Shown: positions 26,121 to 38,420 of the stretch, piece by piece
How positions within the stretch are numbered: position 1 is the stretch's first letter
How the letters are laid out: each line of letters starts with the position of its first letter
Assembly: GCF_035594125.1 (NCBI RefSeq)
Contig: NW_026973669.1
Span: 174,501 to 238,500, forward strand
Length of the DNA: 64,000 nucleotides
Reading direction: 5' to 3'
Source: Scylla paramamosain
Taxonomy: Eukaryota > Arthropoda > Malacostraca > Decapoda > Portunidae
Notes under the pieces: generated by a model
Database searches by the model: none
What the model was told of the DNA's origin: nothing
Seen by the model: the letters and a program-made list of their open reading frames with translations, nothing else
Position numbers and translations under genes: made by a program

Positions 26121-28100
26121 GTCCCCAGTTAGAGGAGTTGATGAGACGAAAAGCTTTTGATTTTACCATGTCTAGAAGAGCGGTATGAGTGGAACCCCCC
26201 AATACATGGATGGATAAGGCCCTTGTACAAAGTTAGCAAGTGGGTGAGAAAAACTGTCGGAGACGTCTTAGACTAGCTTCATAGAAGCTGTTTTAGCTAT
26301 GAGATGAGATGAGATGAGATGAGATGTGAAGTTTCCTGTTCAGATTATAAGTAGAGGACAGACCGAGGATGTTCAGTGTGGAAGAGAGGGACAGTTGAGT
26401 GTCATTGAAGAAGAGGGGATAGTTGTCTGGAAGGCTGTGTCGAGGTGATAGATGGAGGAATTGAGTTTTTGAGGCATTGAACAATACCAAGTTTGCTCTG
26501 CCCCAATCAGAAATTTTAGAAAAAATCAGAAGTTAGGCGTTCTGTGGCTTCCCTGTGTGAAATGTTTACTTCCTGAAGTGTTGGACGTCTATGAAAAGAT
26601 GTGGAATTGTGCAGGGTGGTGTCATCAGCGTAACAGTGGATAGGACAAAAAGTTTGGTTTAAAAGGTCATTGATGAATAATAAGAAAAGAGTGGATGACA
26701 GGACAGAACCCTGAGGAACACCACTGTTAATAGATTTAGGAGAACAGTGACCGTCTACCATAGCAGCAATAGAACGGTCAAGATGAAGTTACAGAGAGAA
26801 GGACAGAAGCCGTAGGAGGGTAGTTTCGAAATCAAAGCTTTGTACCAGACTCTATCAAAAGCTTTTGATATGTCCAAGGCAACAGCTAAAGTTTCGCCAA
26901 AATCTCTAAAAGAGGATGACCAAGACTCAGTAAGGAAAGCCAGAAGATCACCAGTAGAGCGGCCTTGACGGAACCCCTACTGACGATCAGGTAGAAGGTT
27001 GTGAAGTGATAGATGTTTAAGAATCTTCCTGTTGAGGGTAGATTCAAAAACTTTAGATAGGCAGGAAATTAAAGCAATAGGACGGTAGTTTGAGGGATTA
27101 GAACGGTCACCCTTTTAAGGAACAGGTTGAATGTAGGCAAACTTCCAGCAAGAAGAAAAGGTAGATGTTGACAGACAAAGCTGAAAGAGCTTGACTAGGC
27201 AAGGTGCAAGCACGGAGGCACAGTTTCGGAGAACAATAGGAGGGACCCCATCAGGTCCATAAGCCTTCCGAGGGTTTAGGCCAGCGAGGGCATGGAAAAC
27301 ATCATTGCGAAGAATTTTAATAGGTGGCATGAAGTAGTCAGAGGGTGGAGGAGAGGGAGGAACAAGCCCAGAATCGTCCAAGGTAGAGTTTTTAGCAAAG
27401 GTTTGAGCAGAGTTCAGCTTTAGAAATAGATTTGATAGCAGTGGTGCCATCTGGTTGAAATAGAAGAGGGAAAAAAGAAGAAGCAAAGTTATTGGAGATA
27501 TTTTTGGCTAGATGCCAGAAGTCACGAGGGGAGTTAGATCTTGAAAGGTTTTGACATTTTCTGTTAATGAAGGAGTTTTTAGCTAGTTGGAGAACAGACT
27601 TGGCATGGTTCCGGGCAGAAATATAAAGTGCATGAGATTCTGGTGATGGAAGGCTTAAGTACCCTTTGTGGGCCACCTCTCTATCATGTATAGCACGAGA
27701 ACAAGCTGTGTTAAACCAAGGTTTAGAAGGTTTAGGACGAGAAAAAGAGTGAGGAATGTACGCCTCCATGCCAGACACTATCACCTCTGTTATGCGCTCA
27801 GTACACAAAGATGGGTCTCTGACAAGGAAGCAGTAGTCATTTCAAGGAAAATCAGCAAAATACCTCCTCAGGTCCCCCCAACTACCAGAGGCAAAACGCC
27901 AGAGGCACCTTCGCTTAGGGGGATCCTGAGGAGGGATTGGAGCGATAGGACAAGATAAAGATATGAGATTGTGATCGGAGGAGCCCAACGGAGAAGAAAG
28001 GGTGACAGCATAAGCAGAAGGATTAGAGGTCAGGAAAAGGTCAAGAATGTTGGGCGTATCTCCAAGACGGTCAGGAATACGAGTAGGGTGTTGCACTAAT
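26121..28100 (-). mobile_element. LINE family A copy, truncated at both ends
   Basis: On the minus strand, runs from the reverse transcriptase C-terminal region (about 26121) through VPQGSVLSSTLF and YADDTTL, PKKGDR-type and PIVLRNCASVLAPC blocks, to the linker and endonuclease ([15 protein letters not shown] near 28050). A GATGA pentanucleotide expansion occurs near 26300. It has neither poly(A) end nor 5' UTR. At 28100 it joins a second A copy in the same orientation. Confidence 0.88.
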
Positions 28101-30028
28101 CCTGTGAAGGATAGATTCAAAAACTTTAGATTGGCAGGAAATTAAAGCAATAGGACGGCAATTTGAGGGATTAGAACGGTCACCCTTTTAGGAACAGACT
28201 GAATGTAGGCAAACTTCCAGCAAGAAGGAAAGGTAGATGTTGACAGACAGAGCTAAAAGAATTTGGCTAGGCAAGGTGCAAGCACGGAGGCACAGTTTCG
28301 GAGAACAATAGGTGGAACCCCATCAGGTCCATAAGCCTTCCGAGGGTTTAGGCCAGCGAGGGTATGAAAAACATCATTGCGAAGAATTTTAATAGGTAGC
28401 ATGAAGTAGTCAGAGGGTGGAGAAGAGGGAGGAACAAGCCCAGAATCGTCCAAGGTAGAAATTTTAGCAAAGGTTTGAGCGAAGCAGTTTAGCTTTAGAA
28501 ATAGATGTGACAGCAGTGGTGCCATCTGGTTGAAATAAAGGAGGGAAAGAAGAAAAAGCAAAGTTATTGGAGATATTTTTGGATAGATGCCAGAAGTCAC
28601 GAGGGGAATTAGACCTTGAAAGATTTTGACACTTTCTGTTAATGAAGTTTTTGGTAGTTGAAGAACAGACTTGGCATGGTTCCGGGTAGAAATATAAAGT
28701 GCATGAGATTCTGATGATGGAAGATTTAAGTACCTTTTGTGGGCCACCTCTCTATCATGTATAGCACGAGAACAAGCTGCTCTTTTTCTTCCAAGGTTTG
28801 GAAAGTTTAGGTCGAGAAAAAGAGTGAGGAATATACGCCTCCATGCTAGACACTATCACCTCTGTTATGCGCTCAGCACACAAAGACGAGTCTCTGACAC
28901 GGAAGCAGTAGTCATTCCAAGGAAATTCAGTAAAATACTTTCTCAGGTCCCTCCAACTAGCAGAGGCAAAACGCCAGAGACACCTTCGCTTAGGGGGATC
29001 TTGAGGAGGGATTGGAGCGATAGGACAAGATACAGATATGATATTGTGGTCGGAGGAGCCCAAAGGAGAAGAGAGGACGACAGCATAAGCAGAAGAATTC
29101 GAGGTCAGGAAAAGGTCCAGAATGTTGGGCGTATCTCTAAGACAGTCAAGAATACGAGTAGAGTGCTGCATCAATTGCTTTAGGTCATGGAGGATAGCAA
29201 GGTTGAAGGCTAGTTCACCAGGATGGTCAGTGAAGGGAGAGGAAAGCCAAAGCTGGTGGTGAACACTGACGTCTCCAAGAATGGAGATCTCTGGAAAAGG
29301 GAAGAGAGTCAGAATGTGCTCCACTTTGGAAGTTATCAGAATTTCTTCTAGTCAGAGGAGTAAGTTGAGAAATATACAGCACAGACAAATTTAGTTTGAG
29401 AGTGACTCTGTAGTCGTAGCCAGGTGATGGAAAACTCGGAAGATTCAAGAGCGTGGGCACGAGAGCAGGTTAAGTCGTTGCGCACATAAACCAAACATAT
29501 AGCATTCGATCGAAAATGAGGATAGAGAAAGTATGAGGGAACAGAAAAGGGGTTACTCTCAATTGCCTCAGACACCTGAGTTTCAGTGAGGAAAAGATGA
29601 GGTTTAGAAGAGAAGAGGTGGTATTCTACATACTGAAAATTAGATCTTAGACCACGATTGTTGCAGAAGTTAATGAAGAAAAAATTGAGTGGGGTGTCAA
29701 GACACTTAGGTTCGTCGTCAGAGTCCGACCTGGGGACATTTCTGGTCCCCTCCCCAGATGGGGACTCCGAGGCTGGTGTAGGAGTCACCATGAATTTTGA
29801 AATTTTGAATGAAGGATGTGTGCGTTATTAGGTGCTTGTAGTTTTATGTGGAGGAAGACAGTTGTCTTTAGAGGGCAGGCTGTGACTGCTCCCTTGTCTT
29901 GCGAGACATAAAGGAAAACATTCAGTGAGGTCACAGCTGGGTTTAATGATAAGTTCATAGCACCCCCTGATCCAGTGCTTTAGACCTCACTGGGAGTAAT
30001 TATCGTTTCTGCAGGTGGCTACTGCTTC
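28101..30028 (-). mobile_element. LINE family A copy with complete 5' end
   Basis: Starts within the reverse transcriptase at 28101. On the minus strand it continues through the linker (28253-28747), the endonuclease (28755-29790, with [15 protein letters not shown] and [11 protein letters not shown]) and the 5' UTR to 30028. The 5' terminus coincides with that of the copy at 13851-14869. The 3' part is absent. Several frameshifts. Confidence 0.88.
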
Positions 30029-30115
30029 CTCCCTGTGAAATTACATTTTTTTTTATGTTATACGGTAATTATTGACCGTAATAACTTACGTGAACCGTAT
30101 TTTTTCTGTATCAAG

Positions 30116-30118
<3 letters not shown>

Positions 30119-30200
<82 letters not shown>
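30119..30200. repeat. (GA)n microsatellite
   Basis: Pure GA tract that ends at the TA target of the Tc1-like element. Confidence 0.97.
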
Positions 30201-30202
<2 letters not shown>

Positions 30203-30203
<1 letters not shown>

Positions 30204-31099
30204 TCAAAAGTATCTGGACCCTACCCCTTGGAGTGGCCATCTTATGGCGAAAAAAGGGTGGTGTTACGTGAGTAAAATTATGTACATACATAGCAACTGG
30301 CAACTCCCTGCCATTACACTGGACCATCCGAGTGCAGCGGGAGAGAGAACCCAGCTTAATTAGAGCACTCACGCCGTTGTGAGAGGAGGATTCATAGATA
30401 CTCCTCTTCTTTGGGGCTTTGCTTTTTTTTTTTCACACTGGTTTCCTTTGTTTCCCCAAGAGCTGTTTCATTACCATGTCACCTGCAAGAAGTAATTACC
30501 CAAATCACTGGAATACAGAAAGCAGGCCATGGAAGTAAAGAAACGAGTAAATTGTTGAACGTGGCCAAGTCCAAAGTAAAGAAATATATGGAGCGATTTC
30601 GGGAGGAAGGAGGGCTGGAGAAACCATCCCAGAAACCTAGGACAGGGGGTTCTAGGAAGACGTCTCGAATGTTTTTTTTACATCACAAAGTGAACCTTAG
30701 AGTCAAATCCACGAACAACAGCAGAATCTCTAAAGGAGAGCAATCCTGAAATGTTTGGGGAGAATTCCATGCGTATTATGTCAAGTCGTATGCAGGAGTT
30801 AAGTTACATCTGCCACACAGCAAGGAAGAAACCTCTTCTGTCAAAGGCACAATAAGATTGCCTTTTGCATGAAATATCTTGTCTGGGATGAAGAGAACTG
30901 GCTCTCATTGCTATGGTCATGTGAGGCTACATTTCACGTGACATGCAACAGAAAAGTGCGAGTGTACCGGCGAAAAGGCAGCGACAACCTCGACCCCTGT
31001 TATGTGCAGAGCACAGTAAAACAACCAGACTCACTCATGGTGTGGGGTTGCTTTACTGGGCGAGGTATGAGGAAACTTGTTATTTTTTCAAAGAATGTC
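30203..31099 (+). mobile_element. Tc1-like transposon relic
   Basis: A TA dinucleotide (30201-30202) is followed by a Tc1-type terminal sequence (GTCAAAAGTATCTGGACC). The transposase is present in pieces. The helix-turn-helix part has KETSKLLNVAKSKVKKYMER and the GGSRKTS linker (30465-30690). A part of the DDE domain has VWDEENWLSLLWSC (first Asp region) and the conserved VKQPDSLMVWGCF (30869-31084). Frameshifts separate them and the rest of the catalytic domain is missing. The element is cut at 31099 by a Penelope-like fragment, so there is no 3' terminal repeat. Confidence 0.8.
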
Positions 31100-31200
31100 A
31101 GGTCTTGTCTGTTCTTCTGATGACGATGTCTTCTCGGGAGCGTAGTTGTTTTGCTGCTACAAAATGTCTTTTTTGTAAGATTTGGCTCTTTATATGTTAG
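31100..31200 (-). mobile_element. Penelope-like inverted 5' piece
   Basis: The minus strand encodes HFVAAKQLRSREDIVIRRTD, equivalent to the DDIFIRRTDKT segment of the plus-strand copy that follows. A 22-base exact inverted repeat (31100-31121 and 31254-31275) lies in this segment. It forms a head-to-head, snap-back junction between two partial Penelope copies. Confidence 0.65.
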
Positions 31201-31205
31201 CTTCA

Positions 31206-31943
31206 TTAGGGATTGAAGTTTGTAGGTTACTTGAGGTACCTGATGATATCTTTATCAGAAGAACAGACAAGACCTCTGCAATCGCCATCATCGCAAAAGA
31301 AGAATACCTGAGAAAAATTGGTTGTATTTTTTCTGAAACCACAAAGTTTGAAATAATTACAAGAAATCCAACAGAAAGCATCAAAAAGATCAACACTGTG
31401 GTAGCTGTCACCAACTCCATTCATACCGCCCCAGAGTTTTCCAAACTCACCGGGGAATTCTCCTCTGCCTACACCTACGGAAACAAAGAATCACAAGCAT
31501 GGAAACCCGCTCCGGCCGATAAATCCCGACACCAACTTAGACCATAGCCAAGAGACTTAATGAGATCCTCACACCTTACGTCCCATCCTGCTACTCACTG
31601 ACTTCCACAAGTGATTTCCTGGAATTACCGAAGTCTTCCCCTCAAGCAGAAGACCACATCATCGCCTCACCCTCACTTGATGTCGAAAACCTCTTCACCA
31701 ATATTATAGTAGAAAGAACAATCAAGTACATCCTAGATACAGTCTACAGGAACGAAGACTCCCCGAAGCTCAACATACCAGAAGACAAACTCAAGACGCT
31801 ACCACAAATCTGCACCAGAGAAGCGTTCTTCACCTGTTCACGGGGCAAAATGTACACACAAACTGACGGAGTAACGATGGGAAGCCCACTAGGTGTTCTC
31901 TTCGCAAACTTGTTCATGGGAACAACTGAAATCAACACATTAT
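31206..31943 (+). mobile_element. Penelope-like RT, N-terminal half
   Basis: Plus-strand coding of a Penelope-type reverse transcriptase: IRRTDKTSAIAIIAKEEYL, then (after a frameshift at about 31545) PYVPSCYSLTSTSDFLE, SLDVENLFTN (motif with the first catalytic Asp) and DGVTMGSPLGVLFANLF. A single TAA ends the frame just before the MULE. The same frame resumes at 33859 with YCRYIDDIFV, the catalytic YIDD. This supports the two halves being one element split by the MULE. Confidence 0.85.
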
Positions 31944-31952
31944 AAGACAACC
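31944..31952. repeat. MULE target-site duplication, left
   Basis: AAGACAACC, repeated at 33850-33858. The next base (G) also matches, so the duplication is 9 or 10 bases, in the range usual for MULEs. Confidence 0.9.
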
Positions 31953-33849
31953 GGTGCGAGGGTGATTCGTCCCCGGGTGAAATTTCCCGGTTGATTCACC
32001 CCCGGGTTATTCACCCCTGGAGGACTGGTCCCCTAGGGATTTTAATTCGTCCCCTAGGGTGATTCGTTCCCTTGGCTGTATTTTCGTCGCCTTAGTTGCG
32101 AAACTCCATTACTACTAAGAAGAGGACTACTAGAATATCTAAAATAACTTTAAATTATGAGCCATGGCACGAAGGAAGTGCATCTTTCGGATCATATTTT
32201 TCAGTATGACTTTTGATGTTCTTAGTAGCAGTTATTGGCTTACATACCAATCTAGACTATTCAAATTTAATCCTTTTCCCATTTGCAAGAACTTCTTTCT
32301 TTTTCAGTCTTTTGATAAGACACCAAATGTTAGGGGTTTGCGTTACAGAACTTTGAAGGGCATTGTGGAAGCCCTCCAAGTTGTTGTTTGTGCAAGGATT
32401 ATCTTGAAGGGCTCTGTCACGCACATTCCAATCTGCAATTTTAAACCTGGGAACCATTCTCCTGCGGTTCTGGCCACGACCTCTCTCTGAACCAATGAAA
32501 TTTACAGCAAAGTAATCAATAAGTTCTTGAGGCAAATCATCATCAACAAGCTCTTCAAAATCAGCCACTACATCCTGTATTGGCAAGAATGCTAAAGCAG
32601 GTAAACGTATTTTCAAAGCATACTCATCCTCACGATGGTACCTTTTCCTCTCATTGCAGTCCACTACTTTTCTGTAAATGTTTAGGCTTAAGTGGAAAAG
32701 ACAAAAAGTTACAGAAGCATAACCGAAAGAGGCAATAAAGGCGTTATAAGAAGCCATTTCAAAATCCATCATCACATCTTGAGGATTCAGTTCAGATTGC
32801 AAATCTTTAAGAATGGAGAAAACCCGAGTGTAAGTTTCTTCAGTCTTCCTAAGGAGCAGTGCAAAGACTCGAGGAACACTAAATGTTCCGTCTTGACCAT
32901 GAATGGTAAAGAGCTGCGCAAAGATTTTGGGACAACATTTGAAGGTTCCATCAAAACCCCAACTCTTATAGCGGACAAGATCCCTCAACCCCTGAGCAGA
33001 GGCAAAGACAAGAATACGATTCTCATCCTCAATGCCAGAATCATGCTGCAAAAACATCTCTCCCGACTCTAACTTGGTGTACTCTTAAGGAATAACATAG
33101 CCAGTGTGAGTCTGTTGAATTGGAGGAGCTTGTAGAGCGTCCTGTCGCCACTGCCGCACGTAGCGGCTCATAGTAGATGTGGACGGCACATGAGCAAGTG
33201 AATGTTCATCCAATTTTGACAAAACGTTAGCCACCAAAGCACGAGAAGATTCTTGAGTGGAAGCATCAACAGCTTTCAGCTCGGCCATGGCCTCCCTCGC
33301 CTTCACAGCCGCAGCAGTCGTGGAATGATTGTGTTCGTTCACACTTTTCACGATAGTGAAGGTTTCATCCCCTATTGTTGTGTGAACACGAGCCTTCCAT
33401 GCAGTAACCTCACATCGCCAGTATTGCTTGGTTCCATCGGCGTTTTTCTTCTGTGCAGCGTAGATGAAGTTAAGATCATCAACAAGCTTTTCCCTGCCAC
33501 GGCTTGATAGGATTGTGTGCGGCATGTTGCTCTGACTGTGGTGGCCCACGTACTGAAAAGTGAGAATAGAGCATCGAACCAATGAACGGTAGTCAAGCCA
33601 ACAACCTGATGTATCAAACCATGATTCGAACAACACACTCACACAACATCACACACACACACACACACACGTTGATGGTCGGATCTTGTCGTAGTAATGG
33701 AGTTTCGTAACTAACGCGACGAAAATACAGCCAAGGGAACGATTCACCCTGGGGGATAGATAACCCTAGGGTTCGAATCCTCCAGGGATGAATACCCCGG
33801 GGATGAATCGACCGGGACATTTCACCCGGGGACGAATCACCCTAGAACC
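31953..33849 (-). mobile_element. MULE transposon, complete
   Basis: A 1.9-kb element with long terminal inverted repeats (about 31953-32115 and 33691-33849). These share runs such as GGGTGATTCGTCCCCGGGTG and the TTGGCTGTATTTTCGTCGC block near the inner end. The arms are themselves built from GATTC(G/A)(T/C)CCC words. It is flanked by a 9-base target duplication and contains one transposase gene on the minus strand. It interrupts a Penelope-like reverse transcriptase. Confidence 0.92.
32257..33642 (-). pseudogene. MULE transposase with FLYWCH finger
   Basis: Moves the element by cut-and-paste. On the minus strand, 33642-33085 encodes an N-terminal FLYWCH finger (pattern YWRCEVTAWKARVHT ... 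NEHNHS) and a helical linker. After one in-frame TAA (33085-33087) the same frame continues without shift to 32257. This second part carries the MULE catalytic domain: GFDGTFKCCPKIFAQ (first Asp), VMMDFEMASY (second Asp), a CLFHLSLNIYRKV block, and TNNNLEGFHNAL (Glu). All three acidic positions are present. Total about 460 codons, near the family norm. The single stop is the only visible lesion, so inactivation is recent, or the stop is an error or read through. Confidence 0.88.
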
Positions 33850-33858
33850 AAGACAACC
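33850..33858. repeat. MULE target-site duplication, right
   Basis: AAGACAACC, identical to 31944-31952. Confidence 0.9.
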
Positions 33859-34844
33859 GCCCCTCAGTCTACTGCCGCTACATCGATGACATATTCGTCC
33901 GGGTCAAGAACACAGAAGAGCTCCAGAACCTGAAAGAAAGACTCACGAGAGCCTCTGGCCTTAACTTCACATACGAAGAATCGGAGGAGGGCCGTTTACC
34001 ATTTCTGGACGTGCTGGTGACCGCGCGCAACTCAGGTTTCTCCACTTGCGTATACACTAAGGAAACCGAGCAAGGACAGAGACGGTGAATGCCCACAACG
34101 GTGCCTACAGTCTAGTATCAATGCACATGTCCGACCTGCCCTCACCCACTGTTCCTCCTGGGACTCAACACTCGGAATTGCAACGCCTCCCACAAGTTCT
34201 CATTAACAACAGGTATAAGAACAGTGAAGTGGACGAAATCATCAAGAATACCACCAACAAATGGCACTCCAGCGCCGAACATCCACCCCCACAAAATAAA
34301 ATCAAGCTGTTTACAAGAACCACATGTCCACGGAATATAAAGCGGATGAAAAGGCCATCAAAAACATAATCAAGAGAAACGTCAAACCAACAAACGCAGA
34401 TCAAGCCATCGTACTCATCATATATTACAAGACCCAGAAGACATCCCAACTCTTCATAAAAAATAAAAAAATGCAAAACCTAATACGTTTCTACAGGTAA
34501 CTGACATCGTCTACAAGCACAAATGCACTGCTGAGGACTGTGGACCTCCATCCTACACAGGGATGACGACAACTACACTGTCAAGAAGACTGACCTGCCA
34601 TCTACAAACCGGAGCCATCAAGAAACACTACCGCACCAAACATCAAACAAGCATCACCCACCAAATCATAGAGAATGGCACCACCATCATAGACAGAGAG
34701 CAGGACCAAAGAAGACTGAAGACACTAGAAGCCCTGTACACAGAAGAAACATCACCTTCAATAAATTCTCGGGTCAGAGACCTACAAATCCTGCCCACAA
34801 GAAAGCGCAGGACGGAGACAGAAACAACGGTGCTTGACCAATAG
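33859..34844 (+). mobile_element. Penelope-like RT C-half and GIY-YIG domain
   Basis: Continues the reverse transcriptase in frame after the MULE: YCRYIDDIFVRVKN (catalytic YIDD), then GRLPFLDVLVTARNSGFSTC. After frameshifts, the GIY-YIG endonuclease region (about 34500-34844) has a Cys finger (CTAEDCGPPSYTGMT, where YTG corresponds to the YIG core), LSRRLTCHLQTGAIKKHY, LEALYTEE and SINSRV, which supply the Arg, Glu and Asn positions of the family. Penelope-like elements use this pair of domains for target-primed reverse transcription. Broken by several shifts. Confidence 0.85.
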
Positions 34845-34889
34845 GAAGTGTTCGGCAGTCTCCCAGCAAGACGGCACCTCGCTAATAGT

Positions 34890-36640
34890 ATGCTCCCTTC
34901 GAAAATGGAACACCCCAAGGCAGCATCCTCACTTCATTTTTGTTTAACATTTTTGTCGAGAACCTCGCCTCCCTTAACATCAGAGGCACAAAAGTTTTGC
35001 GTGTTGATCTGTATGCTGTGCTGACGACATTGCTGTCATAACGACCGGACAGAGATACGAGGCCAGGTCGAGGAGACCGACAAATGTAGGAGCTTGGGCT
35101 CAAGATAAATCTAAACAAAATAAAAGCCACGCACCTCGGCTGCCAAATACAGCTGGCGCCACTCACCGTACACGGAACACCAGTAGAATGGACCAATATC
35201 TGGGCATCTGGGTCGACGCTCGCCTCACCTTTAACAAACACATTGCGTCACTCAAAGACAGAGCAAAGGCCCGTCTAAGAGTGATGAGGGCCATCACAGA
35301 CGTCCAAGGAGGAGCAGCACCAAAAGTACTGAGATGCTATTACATCCAAGCCATTCGATCTATCTTCGAATACGCTGCACCTTGCCTGGCCACAACATCC
35401 TCAAGGAACAAAACTACACTAGAGACACTACAAAACAAAGCACTCAGGGTGTTTGTAGCTGGCTTTCCCGGCTGGACAAACATAAACACCCTACAGGCAC
35501 GAAATGAACATCCCGCTGATCGAGACAAGACTTTACACCGCAAATGCAGGACACCTATGAAATACATTAGAATACAAAATAAAGGGTTAGCTAATACCAT
35601 CAAGCAGACGCTAGCCCAAGACAGAAATCTCTTTTGCAAAGCAACTTGGGCATCCACAACCACCAACACTCTCAGATTTAAAGAAGCCCACCATTTCTTC
35701 CAACAACTACAAGACGACCCATATGATGCAACTTATAATAAAAAAAATCCCGCCTTGGGAAGAGGCCCCATTCACCTTAACTGTACACTCACTCCCTGAA
35801 TCGAAGAATAAACTAGATCCAATTACTCTCAAAGAGGAAGCAAGGAAAGCACTGAGAGCCGCCCCCACTGACAATTCTGACGTCAGTCATTGATCGGTAG
35901 ACACAACAAACAGCAGAGCCGCCCCAACCTTCATCACATCAGACACAACAGGATTCTTCAGGCTCCCAGATGGATCTTCTACACAGCAAACAGAACTCGT
36001 AGCTATCCACAAAGTAATAGAAGACGGCAAACACAGACACAAAAACATACTGGTTCACACTGACTCTTGGAGCACTACAAGCACTGCGAAATAAAACACC
36101 AAGAGACAACACCAACATCACGACGAAGATATTAGCTGCAGCCCTGGCAAGCAAGACGCAAGGAAGAGAAATTCACCTAAGCTGGGTCCCAAGCCACGTC
36201 GGAATTGTAGGTAATGGAGAAGCAGACCTCGCTGCAAAGGCGGCACTCATGCTCCAAGAAATAACGGCTCATATCCCAGCAAGCATTTCCCATCTCAAGA
36301 GCACCCTGAAGAAGAAAAACAGAGAGCTACCGGCACACAACATACAGATCAACACGCAAAATGGATACAGAAGCACAACACGGTACATGCGTAAAACAGG
36401 AAACACCACACCTATACTCAAACACCTTAACAAGAAGAGCTGTAACAATTTATGCAGACTAAAACTTGGCTACCGATGTCTACAGAAATCAAGAATAACC
36501 TACCAGAAACATGTACACACTGCAACACAGACACAAACACTCCAGTCATACACAACCTCACTGAGTGCCAGGAAACAGCCCCCTATGTTGACAGGATCCA
36601 TGGGACAGCAGAAAACGTAGTAAAACACACAACATGACAG
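34890..36640 (+). mobile_element. LINE with RNase H (I-like clade), 3' part
   Basis: Plus-strand coding of the end of a reverse transcriptase: FENGTPQGSILTSFLFNIFV, a damaged catalytic Asp-Asp region near 35020 (DLYAVLTTLLS with a shift), and GIWVDARLTFNKHI to ALRVFVAG (35188-35799). An RNase H domain follows near 35930-36240, with LPDGSSTQQTELVAI (Glu), LVHTDSWS (Asp) and LSWVPSHVGIVGNGEADLAA (the conserved HxG..GNExAD region). RNase H after the reverse transcriptase places it in the I group, distinct from families A and B. It is 5' truncated at about 34890 where the Penelope copy ends. Confidence 0.8.
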
Positions 36641-36755
36641 TTCTCACCATCTTGACAACTCTTTTCATGCCACCTAGAGAAACAAAACACACTAACAGAT
36701 GTATCCTGCGGACATTTCTTGTGGGGTGAGTCTTGCGCTCACCAGGTGTGGACAA

Positions 36756-37460
<705 letters not shown>

Positions 37461-37728
37461 AAAATGGACTTTCAGCCTTGTGGTAGCAGTGCCACGTGAA
37501 AGTTGGTAGGATTTCATGGGAATACTTCTTACACTTCTCTTTGGTGTGCTGGTGGTGGAGCGGACCTTGGATGCGGTAGTTCTGGGGACTTTGTATGTGG
37601 TGGCATGATTTCAGGATAATGATTCCTAAACAATACATACATCCCCTGGAGAAAGTTAAAAAAAAAAAATAATAATAATAATAATAAAAAGGCTACTGAT
37701 CAAAGGATATGCAATGCAAGTAATGAAA

Positions 37729-37730
<2 letters not shown>

Positions 37731-37808
<78 letters not shown>
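37731..37808. repeat. (GT)n microsatellite
   Basis: Pure GT tract of about 78 bases. Confidence 0.97.
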
Positions 37809-37813
<5 letters not shown>

Positions 37814-38106
37814 CCATCCTATAATACATGAAAAAAAGCAAAATAAAAACACATATTTCATAGAGCAAATGACTATAAATGCATGCGTTTTTTTTTTTTT
37901 TTTGCCTCGTGTTATATCTGCGTCTCCTTTACCGGCATTCCTGCTCGATGACGCACCGTGCGGCATGAATCTCGCACTCAACACAGACACAGGCGAAGAA
38001 AGTTTTGTTTTTAAATATGTACACAAGCTGATGTTGACTCTGAGCATTCCTCCCTCCGTCCCTGTTCAGAGAGGTTTCGTAATACTGTTACAACAATAGG
38101 GCCAGC

Positions 38107-38108
38107 AC

Positions 38109-38171
<63 letters not shown>

Positions 38172-38207
38172 TAGTTGTTGTAGTAGTAGTAGTAGTAGTA
38201 GTAGTAG

Positions 38208-38238
<31 letters not shown>

Positions 38239-38290
38239 GGTAATGATAATAATATTATTGTTTTATCATTATTCGTATTGATATTATAAG

Positions 38291-38346
<56 letters not shown>

Positions 38347-38348
38347 AT

Positions 38349-38411
<63 letters not shown>

Positions 38412-38420
38412 AAGTAGTAG
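38107..38420. repeat. (AGT)n/(GTT)n/(ATT)n trinucleotide cluster
   Basis: Successive AGT, GTT, ATT and AGT tracts. Poly-Leu, poly-Gln and poly-Ile frames across it are artefacts. Confidence 0.95.

Noticed and set aside
33765..33785. GGTTCGAATCC resembling a tRNA B box
   Set aside because: It lies in the MULE terminal inverted repeat, with no A box or cloverleaf around it.
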